Positions 43,963 to 57,073 of a DNA stretch of 64,000 bases are shown in pieces. The translations under genes were made by a program, and so were the position numbers. The stretch covers positions 161,860 through 225,859 of the forward strand of contig JACTAT010000160.1 in assembly GCA_014526335.1 (NCBI GenBank), written 5' to 3'. The stretch is from Chrysaora quinquecirrha. Taxonomy: Eukaryota > Cnidaria > Scyphozoa > Semaeostomeae > Pelagiidae. The first letter of the stretch is position 1, and the number at the start of each line of letters is the position of its first letter. Below the pieces are notes generated by a model. The model searched no databases and was not told the origin of the DNA. It was given only the letters and a program-made list of their open reading frames with translations.

Positions 43963-46900
43963 ATGGAGGAGAACGAAGCTGTGGAAACTAAAGGAGAATC
44001 AGAAAGAAAGACGTTATTTGTTAGAAATCTACCATACTCAACAACTGATAAAAAATTAGAAGACACATTCAGTGAATATGGGCCCATAAAGCGATGCTTT
44101 GTTGTCAAAGACAGGGGTAAGTTAGTGGGTCAATCAGAATGAATTGTCAATATTGAATTGGCCTAATTTAAAAAATCTAAAACACAAAACTACAAGCACG
44201 GCAGTAATACCTAATTAAAACAATTCAAACCACATGCCTTCTTTGGCATAATAAATGCTCACCCAAAAGGTCAAAGAACAAGTGTTGACAACTAGGAATG
44301 GAATGCTTCCTTTTAGACCAGTGTGCATTCCGTGTAGCCTACACCGGAGATCTCTGGCGTGGAGTTTGAATGGGCTATTCCATTCAATATCTATACAGGG
44401 TAATGGAAGTAAGAATTTTGGTATATGCAAATCCCTTGGAATTTCTGTTAAAAATCATACGCTACCCCCTGGAAATTTAGCGTTGATAACTTGAAATAAC
44501 AATGAAATAATGCAGATCCTCTGGAAAAACTATTGCGGGCAGACATCACCCCCTGGATAGATGGGACAAACCCCCTGGAATAATCATTTCTAGAAAAGAC
44601 TGACCTCCTGGAAAGATGAAATTTTTCCCCCCTGGAAAATGTACATCCATCCCCCTGTATGGAGATTAAATTTAATTGGCGTATACTGGCGTGGACCTTT
44701 CAAAAAAACAATAGCCTAGACTGTTATTTCAATTATAAAACAATAGACCTATGGTTTCTTTGGCGAGGAGTCCAATTTAGTTAGCGTATTCTCTGTCGTG
44801 GCGGTAACACAGAATGCACCCTGGCTTTTTCAGAAGCTCTTGTGCAAGAATACCTGCTGAGGACCAAACTTTATTGAAATATCAAGTAACTGATATAGCA
44901 CGCCTTCCTGGTGATATTCAGCTGATGTCTAGCTGATGTCATACTTTTCTGTCTTTTAGATAAAGAACAGTTATGCAGAGGGTTTGGGTATGTTACCTTT
45001 GTGATGCAAGAAGATGCCAACAAAGCATTGTCAACCAGTGTTCAGATTGATAATCGGAAAGTAAAATTGGCAGTTGCAGACAAAAAGCCAAGACAAAGGG
45101 ATAATTATGAACCTAAGAACAAAGATAAGAAAGGTGAATTTGTAATATTGTTTGCTATTGAGCTTTCAATTTACAAAGATCGGCATCAAGATCATTATCT
45201 TAACCAAGGTGTTGTTTGAATTGTACTCTTGTCATTGACAGCACCATCATCATCATGGTTAGTAGCAATGTCATCATCAGCATCATCATTGTCATCATTA
45301 TCAACATGATGATGATGATGATCATCATCATAACTGATATCATCATCAACATCATCATCATCATCAGCACCATCATCATTATCATATTCATCATCATCAT
45401 CAACATCATCATATGCCATCATCATCATAATTATCTTCATCATTTTTGTAATGGTCATCATCATCATCATCACCATTGTCATTGTAATCTTAACCACCAT
45501 CAACATCATCGTTTTAATTACCATTATCATCACTATCATCATCATTATCATTATCATCAGGGTCATCCTCATCATCATCATTGTTGTCATCATTATCAAA
45601 AGCATCCTGGCTGCTGTCGTTGCAATTTTCATCACTATCATCATCACCCCCATAGTAATCTGCACCGCAACAATCTGGACCAAAGCTATCATCATCATCA
45701 TTATTGCTATCATGGCTGTAAAACCCATCAAAAATAACCTTGAAAAATAACAAAGTCATGTAAGAAAATTTATTAGAAATAATAGGAAATGCATTGACTT
45801 TTAGTTTATTCTCTTTCAGAAGAGAAGCCTGACCATTCTGAAAAGGAGGCAAAAGCAAAAGTCAATGAAGTAAAAGAAAAGAAAGAAACCGAAGAAAAAC
45901 CTTCAAAGTCAAAAGAAAAGAAAGACCCAACGAAGAGCAAAGTTATAGAAGAGGAAAAGAGAACAATAATTTTATCAAATCTTGGAGAGAAAACAACAAA
46001 ATCTAAACTCAAACAACTTTGTGCGAAACAAGGAAAAGTTGAGAAAATCCAATATCCAGTTGAAGGGAGGACTGACCATGCGGCATATGTGATTTTCAAA
46101 TCAATAAAAAGTGCCGTCAGAGCATCCCAGAAATTGAATGGACACACATTTAATGATAATGTTATCAGCTCATGTCTTTTCAAGAACGATGGTAAGGTTC
46201 CTGCAAGAAAACAGCTGGAGACATCACAGCTAATTGTAAGGAACCTCTCGTTTCAGTGCACTGAGGAAAAATTAAATGAGGCTTTTGGAAAGTATGGACA
46301 AATAGTTAAGGTAGAACTGCCAATTAAAGTGAACTCAAAAGGAAAGAAACGGTTCCTTGGATTCGGTTTTGTTCAGTATTCAAATCAAGCTGAGGCTAAG
46401 AAAGCAATGGATGGCCTGAATAAGAAGGATTTGCTAGGAAGGCCAATGGTTATTGATTGGGCTGTCCCTAAAGATGAGTACCAAAAAGAAAAGGGTGAGT
46501 GGGATAGACCATTTCAACTAAGGGCCTCGTTTTCAAAAAAATTGAAAATTAAGTCATAGAGAAATTTCATTTTCAGATTCGAATTCAGCACATTCATTTT
46601 AGTGTTGAGGCAAAGTTTTATGCTTCTAGTCCGTAAGATATTGATTTTATAGGTGTTAAAAGTTTGCAACTCTATAAAGGATTTGACAGTGAAAAATCGC
46701 TCGGGATGAAATTTTACACCCTCCATCGTTTTACATGGTCAAAGCTATAGAGTCAACATCATAAGAACTAGAAGCGCAAAAAATTGCCTCAACACTAAAA
46801 AGATGATGCTTAATTTGAATCTGAAGTTGAAAATTCTCTATGACCTAATTTTAAATTTTTTTGAAATCAAGGCCCTTAGTTGAAATGTTCTATCCTGATA

Positions 46901-49900
46901 GCATGGCAAAGCTACCCTATAGAGTTGAAAACATCTAAAAGAAACAGCTTTAAAATTGCTATGAAGAGGGTCCAGATGGTGGGGTCAACAAAACAAATAA
47001 CTTAAAAAAATTTCATTAGATAACAATTGACACTTAAAAATTTAGCCAAATAACAGCTAACAGTAAAATTATCTGTACAGCAGGTAGTGATGCCACGGCA
47101 CATAAAGCCCATCATGATGATGATGATGATGATGATACTGATCATCATGATCATGGTTCTGATCATCATGATTCTGGTGATGACAGTGATTGCTTGATTG
47201 ATTGACGATAATGATGATGATGACAAAAACAATGGAGTTGATGATGATTATGATGATTAAGATGGTGGCAGTGTTGGTGATGACGATACTATTGGTGAAG
47301 ATGATAGTGATGATGAAAATGATAATTATAATTATAATTTTACCATTATTGATGATGATCATGACGATAAGAAAGAAGAAAATGGTGAAAAATACTTTGT
47401 ATCTCTTAAATCTCTATAAAATTTAATATAACAGCTAACTGTAAAATTTTTGCTTCTATCACACTTAACAGTTCAGAAAGTTTTCCAATAACACTTAACT
47501 TTAAACCCCCATCTGGACCCTCTATGAACAGTGGAAACATTTGCGGGCATACTTAAAACCTTTTTTTGTCTGACACTCCTCAGAGTATAAACATCAGAAA
47601 CAGACTCAAATACTAGAAATAGGCGGAATTTATACCCAGATGTGGATCAAAATGTGCCAATCAGAAAGTGCAGCTGAATTGGCATTGCGTTTTATACACC
47701 AATCAGCTTGTCGGATGCTCATTGCCATCATATGATAATCATTTGCCATCTTCATTTCAGACTATATTCCTATGCATCTTCAGTTCTTGTTTGCAGCTCC
47801 TTTCATACCATTTCCATTCATCAGCACCTTCATTTTGTACAGTATGTCTTGGCATCCCCACTGCATACTTTTTCATTAGCATCTTCATTCCATACCATAC
47901 TTATTAGCATCTTCGTTTCATACCATATTGAATACCATCCACTTGTATTCATCTGCATGTTTGTTTAATGTTCGGTTAATTAGTGTCTTCACTGATGTAC
48001 TCATTCCTGTTAGTAACAAGAAGCCATTTGTTGCTGCGTTCTAATCCTAAAAAGTTCGAACAGTGTACGCCATGAGCGGGTATTACCGGAGAATGATGCC
48101 CATCATTACGTCATATTCGAACGTTTTCGGCCAATCAGGCTGCATGACAGAACTGTGGCCCTGACTATAAGGTAGTAATGTATTATAACACCGTTTGGAC
48201 TGATGATTGATTTACTGATGATTTTTCTTATTTCTAGTGATAAATAATCTTTTTGAAACTATTCAGGGTTAGAAGAAGCTAAATCTGACAGCAAGGTTTC
48301 GGAAGAGTCGAAAGGAAAGAAAAAACTAGAAAAGGAAAAAAGGGAGAAAAAGAAGAAGGTCAAGGAAGAGGCTGATTCGGATGAAATGGGGGAAAGTGAA
48401 GTGAAAGAAGATGATGAAGATGAGGATGATGATGATGAATCAGAGATAAAGGGTAGCAAAAGAAGGAAGATTCAAGAAGAAGGAAGCAGTGGCGAAGATG
48501 ACGATAGCAGCGATAACGATGAGGAAAGTGGCGATGAGAACGATGAAGATGACGACGGTATTAGCGATGAATGGGATGAAGACGAAATAAGCGATGAAGA
48601 AGACGATGAAGAATTTCAGCGGAAAGAGGAAGAACGTAAAGAACGATTAAAGAAACAAGCTAAAGATGCTAAGGAAGGAAAAACGATTTTCATGAGGAAT
48701 TTACCGTTTGAAGTAACCGAAGATGAAATCATTGAGACTTTTGAAAAATATGGAGAAATTGATTATTGTAAGATTGTTTACGACCAAGAAACAGGACACA
48801 GCCGTGGAACTGCGTTTGTGAAATACAAAGAAGTTGATGCTGCTGATTTGGCAGTGTCACAGTCTGAAGAAGGGGTAGACGATCAGGGGATTGTCATTGG
48901 TGAAAGAAAGATTGCAGTTATGAAGGCGGTTACGAAAGGAAAGGTTAAAGAGATTGAGAAACAGAAGAAAATAGCAAAGAAGGACCCGAAGGATAAGAGG
49001 AATTTGTATCTCGCAAATGAAGGGGTGATCTTTCCAAACTCAGAAGCTGCGAAGGAGTTGTCTGAAAGTGATTTGAAGAAAAGAGAGAAGGCATGGGCAG
49101 AAAAGAAAACCAAATTGAAGAATCAGAATTACTTCATTTCGAAAACCAGGTTTGTTTTAGCTTTTATCTAACTTTGTTTCATATATGACTTAATGTATGA
49201 TTTGACGTTGACTGGACTTTTCTTGACTTGACTTTGTTTGACTTGACTTTGCTTGACTTGACTTTGCTTGACTTGACTCTGCTTGACTTAAAATCGACTT
49301 GGCTTAGCTTAATAAAGCTTCGATTTACTTGTCTTGTCTTGACTGGACTAGCTTTAGCTTTGTTTTGTCTGGCTTAACTCAGCTTGACTAAATCCACTTG
49401 GCTTTGCGTATTAATTGCTGGGCTCAACTCAATTTGACTTGACTTGACAAGACTCGTCTCCAGTGGACTTGACTTGAGTTGCCTTTACTTGTCTTGACTT
49501 GACTTGACTTGACTTGACTTGACTTGACTTGACTTGACTTGACTTGACTTGACATGACTTGACTTGACTTAGCTTGACTTGACTTGACTTGACTTGACAT
49601 GACTTGTCTTGACTTGACTTAGCTTGACTTGACTTGACTTGACTTGACATGACTTGACTTGACTTGACTTAGCTTGACTTGACTTGACTTGACTTTGCTT
49701 GACTTGACTTTGCTTGACTTGACTCTGCTTGACTTAAAATCGACTTGGCTTAGCTTAATAAAGCTTCGATTTGCTTGTCTTGTCTTGACTGGACTAGCTT
49801 TAGCTTTGTTTTGTCTGGCTTAACTCAGCTTGACTAAATCCACTTGGCTTTGCGTATTAATTGCTGGACTCAACTCAATTTGACTTGACTTGACAAGACT

Positions 49901-51198
49901 CGTCTCCAGTGGACTTGACTTGAGTTGCCTTGACTCGTTTCGACTTGACTTGACTTGACTTGACTTGACTTGACTTGACTCGTTTCGACTTGGCTTGACT
50001 TGACTATATTTGACCTGTCTTGACTTGACGTGACGTGACGTGACGTGACGTGACGCAACGTGACGTGACGTGACGTGACTTGACGTGCTGTGACGTTACG
50101 TGACGTGATGTTACCGTGACTTGACTTGACTTGACTCGATTCGACTCGACTAGACTTTGAGCATGCTTGAACACAGCTCTTATGTGCCTCTTCCACTAGG
50201 CTGAAGGAAACCTTTCTTGAGTAGCGTTAGATCTGGGGAACTTCACTTAGCTATAAGGTTTTCATGTTCGCCTTCAATTGAATTTACATTCACGTTAATA
50301 CCTGTCCTCCTATAACATATGATAATTTTTTAGGCTTTGCTTTCGCAATTTACCTTTGACTGTTGACGAAAAAGAATTGAAAGACTCGATAAAGTCATAC
50401 TGCCCAATAGGAGGACGAATCCAACGAGCGTTGGTGATGAGGAACAGAGAGAGACTGGACAAGACAGGGAAAGGTCGCTCTCTCGGCTTCGCTTTTGTTG
50501 AATTCAGTACGCATGAGCAGGCGCTGGCTGTCTTGCGGGCAACCAACAACAATCCTGATATTTTCGGAGCAAACAGAAGGCCAATTGTGGAGTTTTCAGT
50601 CGAGAATCAGCTCGCTTTGAATTTGCAGAAAAAGAGACTAGAAAGACAGAAACAGAAAGCTGATAAGGAGGGTGAAACTGATAAAGAGACTAAAGATGAT
50701 AATGAGGCTGGACGTGGAAAAGAGGCTGAAGGAGAGAGAGAGGCTAGAGGGTTGAAAAGAAAACGTTTTGGTAAAGACAGGCGCAAGAGGAAGAGGGATG
50801 AACAAGGGGGAGATAACGGGGGATTGAATGAGAAGGGTAAGGGGGAAGGAGATGAAGGAAAGTCTAGAAGTTCGGATCAGTCTACTGTTAGCCAGTCGAC
50901 AATTTCTAAGAGAAATAAAAAAGGCAAAAGACGTTCTGAGACCGAAACGAAAAAGAAAACTGAAGATGTTGCAGGCAAAATTGAAAATAGAAAAGACATT
51001 AGCAGAAAGAATGAAGTGAAAAATCGCAAAAGAACTCTTGAAAATCATGATGCTCCAATCAAAGCGAAAAAGCCGAAGAAAAAACTTGTAAAAGACCCCC
51101 AAGAAGAGAAATTTAATGTGCTTGTTAATAAATATAAAGAAAAATTATTTGGTGATCAGTTAAAGAAGAAAGCTAATGGAAAACGCTGGTTTGAATGA
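43963..51198 (+). CDS. RBM28: RNA-binding protein 28 (Nop4-like nucleolar ribosome-assembly factor)
   Basis: RBM28/Nop4 acts in the nucleolus on pre-60S particles and binds small RNAs. Exons 43963-44116, 44960-45133, 45820-46494, 48267-49149 and 50334-51198 join in phase to 916 residues. RRM1 about 17-92 (TLFVRNLPYS, RGFGYVTF); a divergent RRM about 158-231 (TIILSNLG); RRM about 248-327 (LIVRNLSFQ, GFGFVQY, then DWAVPKDEY as in human RBM28 DWAVAKDKY); an Asp/Glu-rich stretch about 375-455; RRM about 473-560 (TIFMRNLPFE, GTAFVKY); RRM about 630-725 (LCFRNLPLTV, LGFAFVEF, NNNPDIFG, RPIVEFS); then a Lys-rich tail ending KRWFE (human KRSKWFDS). RNLYLA(N/R)EG and FISKTRLC also match the family. 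The start chosen is the one nearest the RRM; in-frame upstream ATGs exist. Longer than human (759 residues) mainly through the extra RRM and the longer acidic and basic linkers. Confidence 0.95.
45240..45725. repeat. Imperfect CAT/ATC microsatellite in RBM28 intron 2
   Basis: Long imperfect (CATCAT)n with interruptions on +, about 480 bp, lying between exons 44960-45133 and 45820-46494. Open frames rich in Met, Ile, His or Asp on both strands are repeat artefacts. Confidence 0.95.
46966..47522. mobile_element. 557-bp non-autonomous transposon with TATGAA target duplication, nested
   Basis: Perfect 14-bp ends GAGGGTCCAGATGG and CCATCTGGACCCTC. TATGAA occurs directly before (46960-46965) and after (47523-47528). 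The host sequence is a Penelope-like terminal fragment that reads on across the gap (AAAATTGC-TATGAA-CAGTGGAAAC). The interior carries (GAT)n runs at about 47110-47140 and 47200-47360. A 6-bp duplication does not immediately identify a superfamily. Confidence 0.85.
47523..47710 (-). mobile_element. Penelope-like element terminal fragment in RBM28 intron 3
   Basis: GTGGAAACATTTGCGGGCAT, GTCTGACACTCCTCAGAGTA and GGCGGAATTTATACCCAGAT match the complement of the right end of 5504-6315. Its outermost bases lie on the other side of the nested insertion (46951-46965). Confidence 0.7.
49195..50160. repeat. TTGAC pentanucleotide array in RBM28 intron 4
   Basis: Dense (CTTGA)n with interruptions. A unit of about 200 bp (AAATCGACTTGGCTTAGC ... 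CTCGTCTCCAGTGG) occurs twice, 446 bp apart (49291 and 49737). Near 50030-50110 the motif shifts to GTGAC/ACGTGACGTG runs. The array fills nearly all of the intron between exons 48267-49149 and 50334-51198. Confidence 0.95.
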
Positions 51199-51245
51199 TG
51201 ATATGATGAATACTGTAACATTGACAGTGATTATATATGGTAAAG

Positions 51246-51251
51246 ATTAAA
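51246..51251 (+). terminator. Candidate polyadenylation signal of RBM28
   Basis: ATTAAA, the commonest variant of the canonical hexamer, lies 48 bp after the RBM28 stop. No AATAAA was seen nearby. Confidence 0.4.
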
Positions 51252-52539
51252 TCTGTATGGTTGCTACAGCGTAGCAGTTTGGTTTTTATTCATTCCAAAC
51301 AAAGTTCTAAAGTTGCATCTAGATTTTCTTACATTTTCTGTTATTGAAGTAGTTTCTATCACGAAATCTTGGGCACATGGTATTATAGACCGCCTCTTTT
51401 TTATATTTCGTCAAAGGTCGAATCTTTCGGAGCACTGCGCGTCATAAAGTCCGCCGCACACGACAAGTGCTGAGTGAAATGGCATTCGTGGCACTTTGCG
51501 CTACATTTTATCGCGCGGTGCGGGTGAACGCGGATGCCGCAGGCTTAAGGTCGTTGACGATCTTGGGTATCTTTGAGGTGTCTAGCATCGATGGAACTTT
51601 CCAAGCGGAGAAACACTATGTATGTTGGGGAGAAGGCTTGTCTTTATTTAAGATGAATTGCATATTGAATATTAGGAATATTAGTAACGACGTACCTTCT
51701 GAAATTGCATCTATTGTCAGGATTTAGAATTTAGATATAAGGGACGGTATCAATTGCGAACTTAGGTATAAGAAACGCTACTGATTTTCGGAATTGATGT
51801 GAGGAACAGTAGGTGATTTCCATTATTGTCGATAAATTCTCTACCTTTTCGCAAAATTGATATAAAGTCATGCACACAAAATGAGCAAAAAAATTGACCA
51901 CGTTTTGGAGCGTTGGGCAGCAGAAAATTTTAACGGTTTGATGAGAAACTCAGACGATGCCTTAAATTTCTAATTGAAAACAACTGTTCGAGCTATTGAA
52001 CGTTCAAATTAAGCCAAATCTTCAGTAGGCAAAATTATCAAGAAATGTAGAACTAACTTCTATTGTTCGTTGCGAAAATCTGCCTACAGCTGCAGCAGTG
52101 AAAATCGGGCTTTGAAGAGTAACCAGTCCCTCCCCCTCGCTGTAGTTGCTGTTGTTGTTGTTCAGTGCAGGTAAGGGTGAGCTCTGTTATTCGCGACCTA
52201 GGAGCATAACAGAGACTTGTGTAGCGAGTCTACTTGGGGAGATGACCGCACGGGCGCTAGACGTTGCGAGCAAACAAAGGAGCTGGGCACTAGTTATTTT
52301 CCCGCGAATTGATATTTGAAGTTTTGGCGACAAAGCGTCATCTTGGATTGTTTTGCGTTTTCATGAATAGAGCACAGATTTTCATTGTTCTGGAAGCTGC
52401 AACAACAAATTCCACAGCTAAACCAGCAACAAATTGCGATTAATTTTTTATTTCACCATTGTAAGGAGAACCTGTCGTAAAACTGCGAAAAAAAACTAAT
52501 TCAGAATCAGATGGTGGGCTAATTTTCTTTAGGTAGACA

Positions 52540-52812
52540 GCCCTACGCTATGGCTAAACTAAGAGACTTGTCCCGCGGAACACTGTATTCGGCGTGTCTC
52601 CCAGGGTGGCTAAACATGCGAGTAACAAACGAGCAACATGTCCCCGAGTCATTTGCATGTTTCGGAGACAAGAAAAGTTTCTGTTGTTTCCCAGAAACAT
52701 TTGCGTGTTTCTTGCTACAAATTTTGTCGCGCGCTACAAAGTTTCCGAGGTGGCTATAAACTGGAAGACACCGAGCGCGACACGTCTCCTAGTTTAGCCA
52801 GGCATTTAGGCC
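52540..52812. mobile_element. MITE with TGGCTAAACTAGGAGAC ends
   Basis: TGGCTAAACTAAGAGACTTG (52551) is inverted relative to CACGTCTCCTAGTTTAGCCA (ending 52800). Weaker matching continues outward to about 52540 and 52812. The interior is palindrome-rich (GTTTCGGAGACAAG, CTTGCTACAAATTTTGTC). No clear target duplication. Confidence 0.7.
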
Positions 52813-53794
52813 TAGTACACCGAAATGTAGACGTCGTCATCTGTCAAAGCTACAGTAAGTTGCAAGTTGTAATCAAGGAGCTACAGTATTGTACCTTGTT
52901 GACAAAAACGGCGTTCTCATTAGCGGTTGCGTCCTGTTGCTAAAATAGCCTAATTTAAACAGCGCAATTTTCTGAATAAGAAGGCTCACTTTACACTTAC
53001 ACTCCATCCTTGTCATCGTTCTTCTCCGTTCCATTCCCCATTCCCTTCTCCATTTCCTCATTCCATTCTCTTCCAATCTCTCTGTTCCATAGTTTATACA
53101 TGGCATACTTATCCTCGTTGAGATGACCACTGGTTCTTCCCAGTACGACAAATAGTTTGCGTGATTAGCTTGAGATTTCGGCGTGATTGCTGGCTTTTGA
53201 TCTTGCTGTAAATCAAATATTTATTAAACTATTTTTAGATTTCATGTTGATACATTTGTCATCAAAAAAATAAAGCATCACAAAAGCTCACTTTTCATTG
53301 CAAAAAAGCGAAGAACAACATTTTGCTCACGTCACGTGCGCTGACGGTGACGGCAAGAAGCAAGCGCAATCACGCAGGTCAGATCCAGGTTTCATCGTGG
53401 GGGAGGGGTTCATGTAGCTTCCGGGTGGCCTGGTGGTTGCTTTGTAGGGTTGTAGGTTACGCCCTTGAACTGAGAAATTCCAGTACGCATATTGATGGTA
53501 CAAATCTATTGCCAACACCAAGTAATCAGAGGTGGCAAGAGAGTAATCGGAAGGAATATCAGATTGGGGTGGGGACGGAACAACTGAAAAGTACTTCATG
53601 ACGTTATGATTTTATGACGTCATGCTATTGTTTTCAAAATTATTGACCCCCGCTTCCGACAGGCCTGAGTGCAGGTTGGGGGGCAAGATGGTGAAGGTGG
53701 AATGGTTTGTTTAGCGCCAGTCGCTAGGGTCTCAGTAATGGCTAGGTTAACTCGGGTTAACTTATCAAGACCTCGACCCTGGCTGTGACGCTAC

Positions 53795-53928
53795 CGAGGG
53801 GCGATTCACTTCTTGGAAGTCTCGTACACCTTTGCTGAAAGTCCTATTGTTTTCTTGGAAATCCCTTGGAAGTCCTTTTGTTTAAATAGAAATCTCGTAC
53901 GCCTTTTCGCAGAGTGAAGTGCCCCTCG
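53795..53928. mobile_element. 134-bp hAT-like MITE with perfect 8-bp duplication
   Basis: GACGCTAC stands at both 53787-53794 and 53929-53936. The ends are CGAGGGGCGATTCACTTC and GTGAAGTGCCCCTCG. An 8-bp duplication is typical of hAT elements. Second copy at 63832-63964. Confidence 0.85.
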
Positions 53929-55608
53929 GACGCTACCGTAGCTTGGGACTGGAATCCGGACCTCTCTGAGCCTTAAAACGCCACCAGCTAGCTGTATTAG
54001 GCCACGACGCGAGCAGGAACCGTCGAATTTTGGCGTTCTGGCCAGAATTGAAATTTTAAGTTCCCGATTCTGGAAGTGCTGCTTTGGCCGTGGAACTTTT
54101 CACCCACCCAGTCCTCATAAAGTAAAATCGGAAACTTTGAACGTTATAAAATCATGCACCTTAAGTAAATTTTGGTTGCTTAATACGGATTTGTTATCAA
54201 ACACTCTATATCTTGAAATTTTGAAACATTTTCCATAATCGTGGCCTTTCGTGGAAAAGGTCAATAGAACAATAGAGATGACGCAAATTGAAGACAAGTC
54301 TATTATTTGGGTTACCCCAAGTTTGCCGTTTGGGCTCCTTACTACGTATTTCCTCGTTGTCGGCTAATTAGCTTTGAACAGATAGCTTATCGCTTCCAGT
54401 ACCCATACGCTTCCAGTTCAGCTACAGTCCATTGGGAGGGATTGACAACCCCCAGGCTACCGTTAATTAAAACTAATCTCTCTACAGAGAAATTAATTAT
54501 CGATAATTCTGACGAATAAAAAAACTCGCGGACTGACCTGTGAAAGTCCGGAAAAACAACATCTAACAATTTTGACTGATAATATATGCCAGAACTGTGG
54601 CTGATATTTTATTTTGAAAGATTTGTAGAACACAGTGGTGCTGCAGAGGCGCGGGGATTGGCACGAAGCTGTGTTGTACCGTTGAATGTTGGAGTTCTCA
54701 CGAATTTCACAGCGAAAACTCAGATTTGTTATAGAAACTGTTTAGCAATGATCGTTTCAGGGCAAAGTCTGGAACTGTGCTTTTTATAAAGATTGAGACA
54801 TTAACAAACAAAAACCTTTATTGATGTTCTGTATCGTCATACGAAAAAAGACAAATTTTCTATATTTTGACTATCGAAAGAAAGACGGAGAAGAGAAATA
54901 GAACGGATGGAATTTTCTGTAAAACATGTTGAAGGTGGGTATATTTATTGAGCCTATTTCTGTTCTGATTTACAAATTGGAGAAGTTGTTTTTTCTTTTG
55001 AAGTAGAATTTCTTCGTAGGAAAGCTCTTTGAAACTTTAGAGCTATTAAAAAAGCGCAAATCGCTTGTTCTTTAACATGACAAGGTCGTAAGATTTGAAG
55101 ATTTGGTGATTTTTTGCCTCATTTTTAACCATCACTCCTTAGGAATCTCTTACACGTACACTCTTGCCGTCACGTAGTTTTTCATAAGGAAATAAAAAAT
55201 TGGCCCATACCTACTGAAAGACAAAATTCTCAGATTTTTCCATCTTTAGTCCTGAAAGTTTCTTTCGAATTTCTTTAAATATCTTGATTGACATACCAAG
55301 TGATATACCTATAGTGCGTTTATGTCGATGATATTTTTAACGTATTTATCGATCGTAACATTGCCAATGATTTTTATAAGAAAATCTTTAAAGAGAACCA
55401 GACTCTCTAATGAGGATCGTATGGGGGGGGGGTCTTAGTTCCCTTGTTCCCTTTCAATAATATGATTTGTTCCCATGTTCCTGGGGGAATTTTTCAAATA
55501 TTTCCTTCGAAAATTGTATCAAACGAAGACTCCCTTGTAAGACTATTTAAGTTAAATATGTTTTAGGTTGGCATATTTGTGTGTTATTCTTGTTTCCGAT
55601 TTCGCTAA

Positions 55609-56004
55609 TAGATCATTTCGGTAGAAAAAAATTTTCGAAATCGCAAGATATCAATTTTTGATGCAAAAATCGTATAAAGCACCCAAAAATTAGTCTAGGT
55701 GCCAAGTTTTACTATCTCAGCGCTTGTGGAATCGATTTTACGAGCGTTCAAAGTTCACGATTTTATAAGGGCTTTGACCGTGTGGGGTAAAAAATTTCAC
55801 CAAGTTCATTTTTTGCGGTCAAAGCCTTTATGAAGTCGGGAACTTTGAATGCTCATAAAATTAAGAACACAAACGCTAGGACACTGAAACTTTGTACCTA
55901 GACTAAGTTTTGGCTGCTTTGTACGATTTTCATATCGAAAACTCGATATCATGTGATTTTGAAAAATTGTAATGCCGTGTGACGTCATACCGAAATGATC
56001 CATA
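55609..56004. mobile_element. Palindromic ~397-bp MITE, copy 2
   Basis: Matches 42684-43082 along its whole length with scattered substitutions, including GATCATTTCGGTAGAAAAAA, the TCGTATAAAGCACCCAAAAA block and the closing GACGTCATACCGAAATGATC. Few differences imply comparatively recent activity of the family. Confidence 0.85.
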
Positions 56005-56718
56005 TAAGGGACCTGCCTCCTGCCTCGCAGTTCTTTTGGCCAAGAAACTAGAAATCGAATCCAAAACGAGGTCAGTGGGTGACGTAGACAAGTAAAGATC
56101 ATCCAATTCGAGATAAATTTGGGTATAAATGGGTAAACATACAAGAAGGACGAAAATTCTTTAAATTGTTGTATTTTTCATCAATCATTTCTATTCTCAA
56201 ATGATTTATCTAATCTTTTAGAATGTTCCCTGATCCCTGATAGGAAACTGATTGTTCCCTTGTCCCCTCAGCAGATTCATGTTTGTTCCCTGTTTCTTTT
56301 GGGCATGTTCCCCTGTTCCCCAGAACCCCTATACCACCCTCTCTAATGGCCAACAATTTGAAGAAGAAGCACAGAGGCTCGGCAGCCTTGATCCCAGGCC
56401 TTTACTTTAGATGCAGGCAAATGCGCCCAATAGACTCATTATATAAGTCCGTAGTCATAAGAAATGACTATGATAAGTCCCTCTCTTTAAGAACACAATC
56501 CGGAGCCTTAACAGCAACAACAACCATTTAAATGAAAAAATTGAATTGGATGGCCTAATGCTCAGAATGGCCTAATGCTCAGAATGGCCTAAGTAGAGTA
56601 GTCTCTCTCGTCAAATTATCTACTTATATTAGATTCGCCTAAGCGAAAACTACGACTTATAGAAAACGTTCAACGAAAGATTTTTCACTTCGAACCTTTC
56701 ACACTTTAATAAAACTGT

Positions 56719-56891
<173 letters not shown>

Positions 56892-57073
56892 AAGCAAGTG
56901 CATTACCTACATTGTCAGGTATATGGCAGCTAAATCAAAACAAACAAATACAACAAAATACAGGCAAAAAGTACAAAAAGTACAGAACTAACAGCAACTA
57001 ACAGAAGACAAAAAGAGAAAAGCTTTATACATCAAAAGCCAAAAACGGCATCAACAGAACAATATTTTTTTAA

